Source: an uncultured Acidobacteriaceae bacterium
Lineage (GTDB): Bacteria > Acidobacteriota > Terriglobia > Terriglobales > Acidobacteriaceae
Length of the DNA stretch: 64,000 nt
Assembly: GCA_903828675.1 (NCBI GenBank)
Contig: CAIKND010000117.1
Coordinates: 1-64,000, forward strand
Direction: 5' to 3'
This document shows, piece by piece, positions 1-8,176 of this stretch. The position numbers and the translations under genes are program-made. Positions within the stretch are counted from its first letter, which is position 1, and each line of letters begins with the position of its first letter. The notes beneath the pieces were generated by a model that searched no databases, was not told the origin of the DNA, and saw only the letters and a list, made by a program, of their open reading frames with translations.

Positions 1-34
1 CTGTTGGAGAAAGACCGTTTCTATTTACGGATAA

Positions 35-160
35 GCTCTAAAGCCGTGCCACAAACCCCTGAAAACAAACGAGGGCTTCAGCCCCTGAGGGACGTCTTTC
101 GCCATTCTCGCTCGGAATCAGGCCTTTTTCCGCAGCCTCTTTAGCTCCCAACAGATGCAT
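35..160. repeat. Dispersed intergenic repeat, copy 1
   Basis: About 125 bases that align by eye with about 60070-60195. Conserved blocks are GCCGTGCC, CAAACC, CTGAAAA, a short GGGCTTCAGCCCC hairpin and TTTTTCCGCAGCCTCTTTA. Both copies lie in gene-free DNA, which suggests a repetitive intergenic element. No transposase or terminal repeat is visible. Confidence 0.6.
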
Positions 161-414
161 CTCAGACCCTCCATTTTCCCGTCCAGCTTTTGCATAATTT
201 ATCCCTCCGTTGGCGCACAATTTTTTTGGAGGATAAGCAGAGATGAATCCGCACCGTGGCGCCAACGATCCTGAATCCGCGAAAACCACCTCCGCTGGTC
301 ACCTCACCCACCCCCCTCCTACCCTCCTACCCACCCCCCCTCCCCCACAGCCGTGAAGCTATGAACCTGCCGTGAGATTGCCTCGAAGATCGTTCGAGTC
401 TCCTAAAATGATTT

Positions 415-446
415 GGCCGGTCACCCTATCCAAGCGGTGACCGGCC
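415..446 (-). terminator. Hairpin terminator of the TonB receptor gene
   Basis: A perfect 11-bp inverted repeat, GGCCGGTCACC at 415-425 and GGTGACCGGCC at 436-446, with a 10-base loop. It lies 28 bases beyond the stop codon of the minus-strand receptor gene. Only a loose T-rich stretch follows in the transcript direction, so termination strength is uncertain. Confidence 0.7.
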
Positions 447-473
447 AGTTGTGTTGCGGTTAGTGACTGATCT

Positions 474-3400
474 TTAGAACGTGACCCTCACCGATCCTTG
501 CAGGGAGCGGCCGCCACCTACGCCGTTCACAGTACCTGAGCCGCTGCCCACGGTGCTCGTAACCTGCCCGAAGTTTCCAGAAGTGTAGCTGTTCTGCGGG
601 TTGGCGAACTGAGGTGTGTTGGTTAGCTGGATAGCATCGATGCGCGTCTCCAAAGCCGCTTCGCGATAAATTGCGAACTTCTTTGAAAGAGACACATTGT
701 CCTGCACGTAGCCGGGACCGCGGAACTGGTTTCTGCCCGTATTGCCAAGGTCGGGTGCTGTGCAGGGCGATGCCGTGCAACCCAGCGGTTGACTAAAGCT
801 GGTCTTATCGAACCACTGCTTGCCTGCTCCAATGTTGTGAAGCACCTTCAGGCCGCCGGTAATCTTTGCGGTTTGCGCGGTTCCGGGGGTGCTAAGCGTG
901 GTGCCGCTTGCGGTTGCCGTGAAGGGCAAGCCCGAGACTGCGGAGACGGTTCCCGTGATCTTCCATCCGCCAAGGACCTTATCCGCAACACCGGTGTTGA
1001 AGTGAGAGTGCCCACGGCCCGCAGGCAGATCGTAGGATACGGACTGTTCAAAGTTTCTGGCGCGGTCAAAGTCCGCCGGAGCATAATTGCGACGCCAGTT
1101 GATGTAGAAGGTCAGGCCTCCGTCGTCGCCACTGATGTAGTTGAGAACCTTGCCCCATGTAAATGCGGATGTGAACGAAAGACCGGCGGAATAGCGCTTG
1201 GTGAGTTGTGCCTGCAGCGATTGATAGTTCGTTGAAAAGCCCAGGAAGTATTGATTGGTAGCCGCCGTACGCCCAATCGGTCCGCCGGTGAACGCTGTCG
1301 TATTCTCCGGAAGTGAGGCGTTGCCGCCGCCCCAGGTGCTGGGATTGTTGATGTTCTGCGAACCGCTAATACGAGTGCCATGGTTAGCCACATAGGCGAC
1401 CTGCAGCGAGTAGTTGCCCTTGAAGGCCTGCTGTATCGCTACGTTCCACGACAGCGCGTAGGGGTTCCGGTAAGTCAGAGGAACGTAGAAGTAAGCCTGT
1501 GTGATGAGTTGGGTCGTGTTGGCGGCAATGATTCCGCTGGTCGGAATCGCAACCGGAACCGGCGCTGGGAAACCGGCCTGGAAGCTGGCCACGGTCACTC
1601 CATCTCCAAGAACCGCGGGAGTATAAGACGATGCAATACCAGCCGACGAATAGCTGTTGTTGGCCCGGACAGGGTAGTTGTACGCGTAGGTGTTATCCGG
1701 GAACGGCGTATAGCTGACGCCGAAGCCGCCACGAATGACCGTATCGCTGGTGAGGCGGTATGAGAAGCCCGTGCGGGGAGCGAAATACTTGTATTGGGTA
1801 GCCATGCCGAGGTTGGACGGGTTGTTGCCCAGGCCTGCAAGAACGATGGTGTTGTTGGAGGGATTGTAGTTCGAGAAGCCGCCGGCTATCTTCGGGGTCG
1901 CGGGCGGATAGAACTCCCAGCGCAGACCGAGATCGATTGTTAGTTTGGGTGTGGCCTGCCACTTGTCGCCGGCGAACGCAAAGAACCACCACTGCCGATA
2001 GCACGGGAAGAAGGTATTCAGATCGCGGCCCGTGGAACTGGGCTGATCCAGAAGGAAGCTGGCAATATCGTTGATCGCGTTGGTCCCGCCAGAAGCCGCA
2101 TCTGAGGTCTGCCCGGCTGAGAAGTTGAATACACCGCGCGGGCCAAACGTCTGGTCCTGCAACAGGTCGTCACGCACACGGCGAAGATCGGCGCCCCACT
2201 TGAACGTGTGGTTGCCCATTACTTTGGTCCAGTTGTTCACGAAGTCGATGTTGGCTTCGCCCCTGATCCAGGGCAGCGAGTTTACATAGCCAATCATCGG
2301 GCTGGAGAAGCCGTCGTTGATGGTGATCTGCGCCTGGCCGGCGGTGAACGGCTGGCCGGCGATGTTTACGCCCGGGATGCCGATGGTGGTCGCGTCAGAG
2401 GTTCCATAATCGCTGGGAAGCGCCTGGTTCCTGAGGTGGGCTACGCCGACACGCGCTTCAGTAAAGAAGGTGGGCGAGAAGACGTGGTCGAAGTTGGCGC
2501 CGGTGCTGTAGGAGTTTTGGGTGCCTGTCGCTTCAAAACCGCCGCCCATCGGGCCGCCCAGAAACGCTCCAAACGAGGGCGCCTGGAAGGTAACAGTCTT
2601 CTGATAGCTGAAACGACCGCTCAGGTGGTTCTTCTCAGAGGGAGTGTAATCACCCTTCGCGTCGTAGCTGTCCTGGGTCTTGGTGAAGAGCAAGTTGGAG
2701 GAGTAGTTGTTTGTGGGCGCGTTCAACGGCTTGGTGCTGTCCAGTGTCCCGTATTTTGTCGCCGCCGCAACTACATCCTTGAGGATGGTCAGCGAGACAG
2801 GATTGACCCTGGCTAACGGTATCTGGTTGTTCGCGAACGGGGTGCGTGGAATGCCTCCCGGCGTAGTAGCGGAAAGGCCATTGCCGGTTGCCGGGTCATA
2901 GATTTGTCCCTTGCCTCCGACCAGCGCGGCGCTAAGGTCAATATTGCCGCTGCTGTTGGCTGTGTAGTAGCGCGCATCGGGGATGGTAAATGTGCCGCCG
3001 ATGGCCTCGTGATCGATCGTGCGCAGGTAATCGCCGAAAAGGAAGATCTTGTCCTTCTTGATTGGCCCGCCGAGACTGCCGCCGAAATAGTTATAAGTGA
3101 GGTGGCCAAGGGGTGTCGTTTGAAAGTAGGGGCGTGCGTTCACGGCATTGTTCTGAATAAACTCGAAGGCAGATCCGTGAATGGCGTTGGTGCCGGACTT
3201 GAGGGTAACGTTGGTTACGGCGCCGATTGCGCGGCCCAGCTCAGCCTCAAAGTTATTGGTCGAAATGTCGACAGACTGGATGGCCTCGGCCGGAGGAATC
3301 AGGATCTGCAGAAGGCCGGTGCGCTCATCGTCGTCAATACCTTCAATCTGATAGAGGTTGCCCTGCCGGGGCATGCCGTTGGCCTCAGTTTGCAGAGAGT

Positions 3401-3950
3401 CCTGGGCATTGAAGAATTGCGAGTGCTGGAAAACCGCGGGCGCGGTGCCTGGAACCAGGTTAAGCAGCGATTGAAAGTTGCGGTTCGTGGTCAGCGGTAA
3501 CTCCGACATGCTGATCGCTTCGATCTTGGTGCTGATGTCGGCGCGATCAGTCTGCAGCACGGGAGGAGCCGTATTCACAGTCACGGTCTCAGATACGCTG
3601 CCGGGCTGTAGTCCCATATCGACACGGGTCGAAGTATTGCTGAGCAGATTGATATTTTTCTGCTCCGCTTTCTTGAAACCGGCGGCATCGATGGTCAGGG
3701 TGTACACGCCGGGCTGCAGATCTGGGAACGTGTAGTTACCGCTCTCATTCGTGACCGATGTGTGCACTGCGCCAGTCGATGTGCGAGTAGCCGAAACTTT
3801 CGCATTGGCGACCGTTGCGCCGGTTGCGTCCGTCACCGTGCCAAGCAGTGTGCCGTTGACGGCCTGCCCCAGAAGAGCTTGGGTAAAACCAAGCACCAGA
3901 AGAACCAGCAAGGACCCGATCATGGGTCTCATTATTTTGCGTAGCGTCAT
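474..3950 (-). CDS. TonB-dependent receptor, Oar-like
   Basis: Outer-membrane receptor of 1158 residues. A signal peptide (residues 1-29) is followed by a carboxypeptidase-regulatory-like beta-sandwich (about 32-115, containing GTVTDATGATVANAKV), a plug domain (about 130-250) and a large beta-barrel ending in the terminal phenylalanine expected of outer-membrane proteins (SVRVTF). This architecture is typical of Oar-like receptors, which are greatly expanded in Acidobacteria and thought to import large substrates such as oligosaccharides or peptides with TonB energy. The actual substrate cannot be told. The ATG at 3950 has a good ribosome binding site (GGAGG, 7 bases upstream). The gene is monocistronic, ends at a hairpin (415-446) and diverges from a membrane protein with a DNA-binding-like N-terminus. 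Confidence 0.93.
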   Translation of the reverse strand: MTLRKIMRPMIGSLLVLLVLGFTQALLGQAVNGTLLGTVTDATGATVANAKVSATRTSTGAVHTSVTNESGNYTFPDLQPGVYTLTIDAAGFKKAEQKNINLLSNTSTRVDMGLQPGSVSETVTVNTAPPVLQTDRADISTKIEAISMSELPLTTNRNFQSLLNLVPGTAPAVFQHSQFFNAQDSLQTEANGMPRQGNLYQIEGIDDDERTGLLQILIPPAEAIQSVDISTNNFEAELGRAIGAVTNVTLKSGTNAIHGSAFEFIQNNAVNARPYFQTTPLGHLTYNYFGGSLGGPIKKDKIFLFGDYLRTIDHEAIGGTFTIPDARYYTANSSGNIDLSAALVGGKGQIYDPATGNGLSATTPGGIPRTPFANNQIPLARVNPVSLTILKDVVAAATKYGTLDSTKPLNAPTNNYSSNLLFTKTQDSYDAKGDYTPSEKNHLSGRFSYQKTVTFQAPSFGAFLGGPMGGGFEATGTQNSYSTGANFDHVFSPTFFTEARVGVAHLRNQALPSDYGTSDATTIGIPGVNIAGQPFTAGQAQITINDGFSSPMIGYVNSLPWIRGEANIDFVNNWTKVMGNHTFKWGADLRRVRDDLLQDQTFGPRGVFNFSAGQTSDAASGGTNAINDIASFLLDQPSSTGRDLNTFFPCYRQWWFFAFAGDKWQATPKLTIDLGLRWEFYPPATPKIAGGFSNYNPSNNTIVLAGLGNNPSNLGMATQYKYFAPRTGFSYRLTSDTVIRGGFGVSYTPFPDNTYAYNYPVRANNSYSSAGIASSYTPAVLGDGVTVASFQAGFPAPVPVAIPTSGIIAANTTQLITQAYFYVPLTYRNPYALSWNVAIQQAFKGNYSLQVAYVANHGTRISGSQNINNPSTWGGGNASLPENTTAFTGGPIGRTAATNQYFLGFSTNYQSLQAQLTKRYSAGLSFTSAFTWGKVLNYISGDDGGLTFYINWRRNYAPADFDRARNFEQSVSYDLPAGRGHSHFNTGVADKVLGGWKITGTVSAVSGLPFTATASGTTLSTPGTAQTAKITGGLKVLHNIGAGKQWFDKTSFSQPLGCTASPCTAPDLGNTGRNQFRGPGYVQDNVSLSKKFAIYREAALETRIDAIQLTNTPQFANPQNSYTSGNFGQVTSTVGSGSGTVNGVGGGRSLQGSVRVTF

Positions 3951-4502
3951 TGTGAAGCCTCCATGGCTTTATCAGGTTTCCAAGCTTGTGCGATCTGTCG
4001 TTCGCGACCGTACAAGCCTTCGATCCAGCCGCGCGGTGTCCGTCTAAGAGCGCGCAGACCGTCAAAAGATCTCCCCTGGGGAAGATCACCCTGTTCTTCT
4101 CGGTTGCCCGGTGTTTCATCCCCATTCCTTCTTATAAGTTGCGGAAGGCGGGCTCCGGCTTGCCTCAAAGAGATTATGAAATCTATCGTTTATCCGGACA
4201 TGGGCATGAGGCAGACTTATCCCTCGGTTTGGGCAGACCACACGCACATCGCCAGAAATAGAAGAATTTCAAATCGTGCGAATTCTTGTCCTTGTCTGAC
4301 CCGCGCGCAAGGCTGATACCGTATATTACTGAAACATTAGCAGCTCGAAAACTTTTAATCGTATTGAAAATAAAAAACTTATACTAATGTTAAGCCCGCG
4401 TTGCGCAACCTCATTCTGACTCGGCAAAGCCTCAAAGCGTGCGTGACAATCCCTGTCATGCAGGTGTATGCTACGCCCTTACGGAGAAACTGAGTACTTA
4501 CT
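3951..4502. promoter_or_regulatory. Divergent intergenic region between the TonB receptor and the membrane regulator-like gene
   Basis: This 552-base gap must hold the promoters of both flanking genes. The stretch 4318-4395 is strikingly AT-rich compared with the rest of the window and contains TTGAAA and TATACT elements, but their spacing is too short for one sigma-70 promoter, so no exact promoter is assigned. A palindromic GTTGCGCAAC lies at about 4399-4408. Short frames on both strands look like chance. Confidence 0.45.
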
Positions 4503-5729
4503 ATGTCTTCTACTGCGCACCCTGCGGAGCACTGGACACCGACCTCCGCCGAGGAACGCGAACTCGTTCATAAAGAGCTGGACATGATGATGGCCAGCTA
4601 TCATTTTCGTGGCAGCAAGCGCTACCCGGCGCTGCTCAAGTATGTGGTCGATGCGGCCCTCGATGGCCGTTCCCGCGACTTAAAGGAACGTACGCTGGGG
4701 GTTGAAGTTTTTGGACGTTCCCCCGATTACGATACCAACGCAGATCCGGTGGTCCGCTTCAGCGCCAGCGAAGTAAGGAAGCGAATCGCCCAGTACTACC
4801 ACGAAAATGAAAATGTTTCCCGCCTGCGAATCGAGCTCCCGCTCGGTTCCTATGTGCCGGAATTTCTGCTGCGCGCACAGGAAGTCAACGAACCACAGAC
4901 GCTCCCTGATGCAGAGAAGGCTGGCCCTCCACAGCCCAATCCAAAAAAGAGACGCCGCCTTGGTTGGTTAGTTGATTTGAGTCTAATTGCGCTGCTCATG
5001 GCGGTCGCTGCGTTTGGAACCTATTCTTATCATCGGCTCTCCGCTGCAAACATCACCACCACCGACAAGTTTTGGGGGCCGCTCGTAAGATCAACCCAGC
5101 CCATCCTCATCGTTGTCGGAACCAGCCATCCTCAAATAATGGTGCCCGACTCGGCTGATACCAGTTTCAGCGATTTCATGGTAGGCCCGCATCACCACGT
5201 TTCCGTGGCAACTGCGATCGCCCTCGCCAACATCGTCGGCGTTCTTCGGCAGCACGGCATTACCTACGACATCAAGGAAGATATCGAGGCCAGTTTGACC
5301 GACATGCACGCGCGCCCCGTGATTCTGGTCGGTGCCACAAACAACGCTTGGACTATGCGTTTGCTTGACCCGCTGAGGTTTCGTTTCCTCAAAGGCCCAA
5401 GGGCCCAGGTTCAGGACGCTAAGAATCCTCAAAGTTTCGAGTGGGGCATCGATTTTTCAAAGCCGTACACCTCCGTCAACAGCGATTTCGCCATTGTGGC
5501 CCGCTACCACGACCCAACCACCGAAGGGCCGGTCATGGTCATCGCGGGCCTGGGACCCTATGGAACTGAAGCTGCCAGTTCGTTTGCTGTCTCGACCCAA
5601 TATATCGAGCAGATCGTGAAACAGCTGCCCGCCGCATGGGAAGAAAAGAACGTCGAGCTAGTCCTCAAAACTGGTGTCATTGACGGCAAGGCCGGCCCTC
5701 CCGTGCTTGTCGCCGCCACCGCCTGGTAA
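4503..5729 (+). CDS. Membrane protein with winged-helix-like N-terminus, possible ToxR/CadC-type regulator
   Basis: A 408-residue protein. Residues about 15-125 form an alpha/beta domain common in acidobacterial proteins: the run from KRYPALLKYVV through the LKERTLGVEVFGR block to RIELPLGSYVPEF is laid out like the OmpR/CadC winged helix, where the last hairpin usually reads IxTVxGxGYxF. A basic linker (KKRRR, about 148-152) precedes one transmembrane helix (about 153-175). The remaining 230 residues are then predicted to lie in the periplasm, with no recognised catalytic motif. A cytoplasmic DNA-binding-like head plus periplasmic sensor would make it a one-component regulator. Its position divergent from a TonB receptor supports, but does not prove, control of that gene. 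The domain call is by pattern only. Confidence 0.7.
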   Translation: MSSTAHPAEHWTPTSAEERELVHKELDMMMASYHFRGSKRYPALLKYVVDAALDGRSRDLKERTLGVEVFGRSPDYDTNADPVVRFSASEVRKRIAQYYHENENVSRLRIELPLGSYVPEFLLRAQEVNEPQTLPDAEKAGPPQPNPKKRRRLGWLVDLSLIALLMAVAAFGTYSYHRLSAANITTTDKFWGPLVRSTQPILIVVGTSHPQIMVPDSADTSFSDFMVGPHHHVSVATAIALANIVGVLRQHGITYDIKEDIEASLTDMHARPVILVGATNNAWTMRLLDPLRFRFLKGPRAQVQDAKNPQSFEWGIDFSKPYTSVNSDFAIVARYHDPTTEGPVMVIAGLGPYGTEAASSFAVSTQYIEQIVKQLPAAWEEKNVELVLKTGVIDGKAGPPVLVAATAW

Positions 5730-5800
5730 GCCCGACTCGGCACTCGAATCCTGCAAAAACGGCATTCCAGGAAGTGGCGGTCCTCAGGACGGGCAGCCTG

Positions 5801-6613
5801 CTAACTTGCCGCTGCATGAATCGCCAGCAGCTTCTCAAGCAGCGGCTTCAGCAGTTTGAGATCCAATGCGTTCGCGCCGTCTGACTTGGCGTTGGCGGGG
5901 TCGTCGTGCACCTCAAGAAACAGCCCGTCAATGCCCGCGGCCACTGCCGCCCGTGCCAGCAGCGGAATAAACTCCGGCTGGCCACCGCTAACGCCATTCG
6001 CAGCCGAGGGCTGCTGTACAGAGTGCGTACCGTCAAACACCACCGGCGCCAGCCCGCGCATCACTGCCAGAGAGCGGTAATCCACCACCAGGTTGTTGTA
6101 GCCAAAGCTGGCGCCCCGCTCGGTGAGAAACACCCGCTCATTGCCCGTCGAGCGCACCTTTTCAACCGGATGGTTCATATCCCAGGGGGCAACAAACTGG
6201 CCCTTCTTGATATTGATGGCGCGGCCGGTCTTCCCAGCCGCGACCAGAAGGTCGGTCTGGCGGCAGAGAAACGCCGGAATCTGAAGTACGTCAACCGCTT
6301 CCGCCGCCACTTCGCAATGAGATGGCTCGTGTACGTCGGTGAGTACCGGCAGCCCCGTCGCCTTAGCCAGGCGGCTCAGAATGCGCGTACCCTCCACCAG
6401 TCCCGGTCCGCGAAAACTCTTCACACTGGTCCGGTTCGCCTTATCGTAGCTGGCCTTGAAAATGTAAGGAATGCCCAGATCGGCTGTGATGCGTTGAAGC
6501 GCGTCCGCCATCGTGCGCACGTGGGCTTCACTCTCGATTACGCACGGACCGGCTATGAGGAATAGCTGGCCAGCGCCGACGTGCACCGGACCAATTTCAA
6601 ACGAGTTGTTCAC
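5801..6613 (-). CDS. kdsA: 3-deoxy-8-phosphooctulonate synthase (KDO-8-phosphate synthase)
   Basis: Cytoplasmic enzyme that condenses phosphoenolpyruvate with arabinose-5-phosphate to KDO-8-phosphate, the precursor of the lipopolysaccharide inner-core sugar KDO. Family signatures are IAGPCVIES near the N-terminus, FKASYDKANRTS, VLTDVHE, QIPAFLCRQTDLL and DGTHSVQQPS. The Cys in IAGPC marks the metal-dependent class; metal-independent enzymes have Asn there. The GTG at 6613 is preferred because the protein then begins VNNSFEIG like its homologues. An upstream TTG at 6664 would add 17 residues translated from a hairpin region. With the GTG start it has 270 residues. It is separated from pyrG by accessory genes, although the two are neighbours in other bacteria such as Pseudomonas. 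Confidence 0.95.
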   Translation of the reverse strand: MNNSFEIGPVHVGAGQLFLIAGPCVIESEAHVRTMADALQRITADLGIPYIFKASYDKANRTSVKSFRGPGLVEGTRILSRLAKATGLPVLTDVHEPSHCEVAAEAVDVLQIPAFLCRQTDLLVAAGKTGRAINIKKGQFVAPWDMNHPVEKVRSTGNERVFLTERGASFGYNNLVVDYRSLAVMRGLAPVVFDGTHSVQQPSAANGVSGGQPEFIPLLARAAVAAGIDGLFLEVHDDPANAKSDGANALDLKLLKPLLEKLLAIHAAAS

Positions 6614-6633
6614 GAACCCGATTTTATCCTGCC

Positions 6634-6656
6634 GGGCGGCACCAGCGGAGCCGCCC
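6634..6656. terminator. GC hairpin between the helical protein gene and kdsA
   Basis: Perfect 7-bp inverted repeat GGGCGGC (6634-6640) and GCCGCCC (6650-6656) with a 9-base loop. It lies after the stop of the upstream minus-strand gene (6674) and just before the preferred GTG start of kdsA (6613). It may be a weak terminator or a leader structure. It also argues that the TTG start at 6664 is not used. Confidence 0.4.
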
Positions 6657-6673
6657 AGCAGCAAGCAGACAGG

Positions 6674-7231
6674 CTACTCTCCCCGGTTACGCGACCACTG
6701 CCACACCGCCCGCTCCATGGCATGAAGCGCCGTGGGCGCAGGTAAGCCTTCTTGCGGCTTTACGATGCCGCACTCTACCAGCCTCCTGAGAAACGCGTTG
6801 TATTCGGCATAGAAACCAACATCGTGGCGCGCGTGCCCCAATGCTTCAAGAGCACGGTAATCCAGCACTGCATACCGATCCGGGTAGATCGCGGCAAGAA
6901 CCGCGGACGCAATGGCAATGTCGATGCCACGAAGTCCAATCAGCGCGTTCACTGCCTCCTCGGTGGAGGCCTCCGAATTCGCGGCAATCGCCAGAGCGCT
7001 CTTGATGTTCTCATTGCTGTTGCCGATCAGATAATGAACCATCCGTTCGGACTTCCAACGAACGATCGCCTCCAGGTTTGGTAGCGTGAATTCGCCATTT
7101 CGAATCGCTTCTCCTGCTTCGTACGCTGCCTCTTCAAGCTGCCGTTCCCTTTCGCCGGCGTCTTGCCAATACTGCTCTGCTAACTGCTGAAGCTCCGCTT
7201 CCGCGGGTTGAAGCTGAAAGTAAGCCACCAT
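6674..7231 (-). CDS. Uncharacterised helical protein with helix-hairpin-helix-like segment
   Basis: 185 residues, not assigned to a named family. The ATG at 7231 has a strong ribosome binding site (GGGAGG, 6 bases upstream), so the 50 upstream in-frame residues are not counted. The sequence is almost wholly helical. The segment ALIGLRGIDIAIASAVLAAI followed by YPDRYAVLDYRAL recalls the helix-hairpin-helix plus conserved Asp arrangement of DNA-glycosylase-like proteins, but no catalytic Lys is evident and the match is loose. It lies in the accessory cluster between pyrG and kdsA, next to a toxin-antitoxin pair, so a defence or DNA-related role is possible but unproven. Confidence 0.7.
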   Translation of the reverse strand: MVAYFQLQPAEAELQQLAEQYWQDAGERERQLEEAAYEAGEAIRNGEFTLPNLEAIVRWKSERMVHYLIGNSNENIKSALAIAANSEASTEEAVNALIGLRGIDIAIASAVLAAIYPDRYAVLDYRALEALGHARHDVGFYAEYNAFLRRLVECGIVKPQEGLPAPTALHAMERAVWQWSRNRGE

Positions 7232-7494
7232 GTCGAATCCTCCCTTTACCAAAACGAAGAAAACAATAGGCCCGGTGAAAACTGTTGTCAAGAGCTGATT
7301 GGGCAATGGCAATACGGAGCTCCAAGTGGGCAAATCCGAGCCATTTCTGCGGCATAATCTACGACGCCCTGCAGATGGCATATGCTAGCAAAATCATGGC
7401 AAATAAAGGATTGCACGTGGAATCAGCAGCGAGCGCAGATGGCGTCACCAAATCTGGCGGAGCGGACCATCACGCCAAAGGTAAAGGTGATGCC

Positions 7495-7524
7495 TTGTCC
7501 ATAACTCCACATATATGCTAATAT
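7495..7524 (+). promoter_or_regulatory. Predicted promoter and operator of the vapBC pair
   Basis: TTGTCC (7495-7500) and TAATAT (7519-7524) are 18 bases apart and fit a sigma-70 promoter. The ATG at 7531 lies only 6 bases after the -10 box, so the transcript may be leaderless or nearly so. The direct repeat ATATGC-TA-ATATGC (7513-7526) overlaps the -10 box, where antitoxin autorepression would be expected. Confidence 0.4.
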
Positions 7525-7530
7525 GCTTTT

Positions 7531-7767
7531 ATGCGTACCACACTAGACATCCCGGATCCCATCTACCGCGAAATGAAAGTCAAGGCGGCCAGCGAAGGGA
7601 CGACTATGCGCGAGATCATTCTGGATGGCGTTGCGATGCGGCTCCGGAGCCGAGACGCGGCGCCAAGGCAGGGTGCTCGGCCGCGTTTTCCCGTAATCCG
7701 ATCAGAGCGCCCGGGCTCGCTGAAGCTGGGTGAAGAAGGTGTCTACGAGTACATTCCTTTTCCCTGA
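7531..7767 (+). CDS. VapB-like ribbon-helix-helix antitoxin
   Basis: 78 residues. The N-terminus MRTTLDIPDPIYREMKVKAA is a classic ribbon-helix-helix beta-strand and helix, and the rest is a flexible tail that would bind the toxin (ending VYEYIPFP). It is encoded directly upstream of a PIN-domain toxin and overlaps it by 38 bases, the usual antitoxin-first coupling. VapB-type antitoxins neutralise the partner RNase and repress their own operon; the repeat over the -10 region fits this. No clear Shine-Dalgarno sequence precedes the ATG, consistent with a leaderless message. Confidence 0.85.
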   Translation: MRTTLDIPDPIYREMKVKAASEGTTMREIILDGVAMRLRSRDAAPRQGARPRFPVIRSERPGSLKLGEEGVYEYIPFP

Positions 7768-8176
7768 TGTAAATGTCTGGCTGGCTCTAGCTCATGAGAT
7801 TCACCCGCATCATGGTTCAGCCACGGTCTGGGGCGAATCGCTCGGCAGTGATGCGGTGGTCTATTTTTGCCGGTTCACACAACTGGGGTTGCTGCGCCTG
7901 CTGACCAACCAAGCCGCGATGGGGAGAGATGTTCTTTCTCAGACCCAGGCGTGGAGAGCTTACGATGCGTTCCTTGCCAATCCAGGCAACCGGATGATGG
8001 AAGAGCCGCACGGAATCGATTCTTTGTTCAGGCAGTACACCGACCGCGACGAGGCATCAACCAAGCAATGGGCGGATGGCTATCTCGCGGCGTTTGCCAT
8101 GGCGGCCGGAATCCAGCTTGTCACCTTTGACAGGGCGCTAGCGGGGAAGGCGGTAGAGGCGGTGCTGCTGGATTGA
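7730..8176 (+). CDS. VapC-like PIN-domain toxin ribonuclease
   Basis: 148 residues with the PIN fold. The first acidic residue is in FPDVNVWLALAH, and later acids lie in DGYLAAFA and VTFDRAL, which together would hold the catalytic metal ion. VapC toxins cleave tRNA or rRNA when their antitoxin is degraded; the target here is unknown. The GTG at 7730 is used, inside the antitoxin gene; GTG at 7739 is an alternative. The 3' end overlaps the convergent gene at 8121-9002 by 56 bases, an unusually long overlap that fits recent assembly of this accessory cluster. Confidence 0.87.
   Translation: MKKVSTSTFLFPDVNVWLALAHEIHPHHGSATVWGESLGSDAVVYFCRFTQLGLLRLLTNQAAMGRDVLSQTQAWRAYDAFLANPGNRMMEEPHGIDSLFRQYTDRDEASTKQWADGYLAAFAMAAGIQLVTFDRALAGKAVEAVLLD

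Larger units (their letters stand above)
1..473. other. Intergenic region with dispersed repeat, C-rich tract and terminator
   Basis: No gene is supported here. Bases of about 35-160 resemble a dispersed element seen again at about 60070-60195, sharing the blocks GCCGTGCC, CAAACC, CTGAAAA, a GGGCTTYAGCCCC hairpin and TTTTTCCGCARCCTCTTTA. Bases 300-350 are a low-complexity C-rich tract. A strong hairpin at 415-446 follows the TonB receptor gene. The 83-residue minus-strand frame at 38-289 is repeat-derived and was not called. Confidence 0.7.

Noticed and set aside
38-289. 83-residue minus-strand frame at the window start
   Set aside because: It translates the dispersed repeat and would recur with every copy of it.
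300-350. C-rich tract as a repeat array
   Set aside because: Low-complexity sequence without a regular unit.
2208-2816. Frames antisense to the TonB receptor
   Set aside because: The receptor frame is complete with signal peptide and terminal Phe; the others lack ribosome sites and domains.
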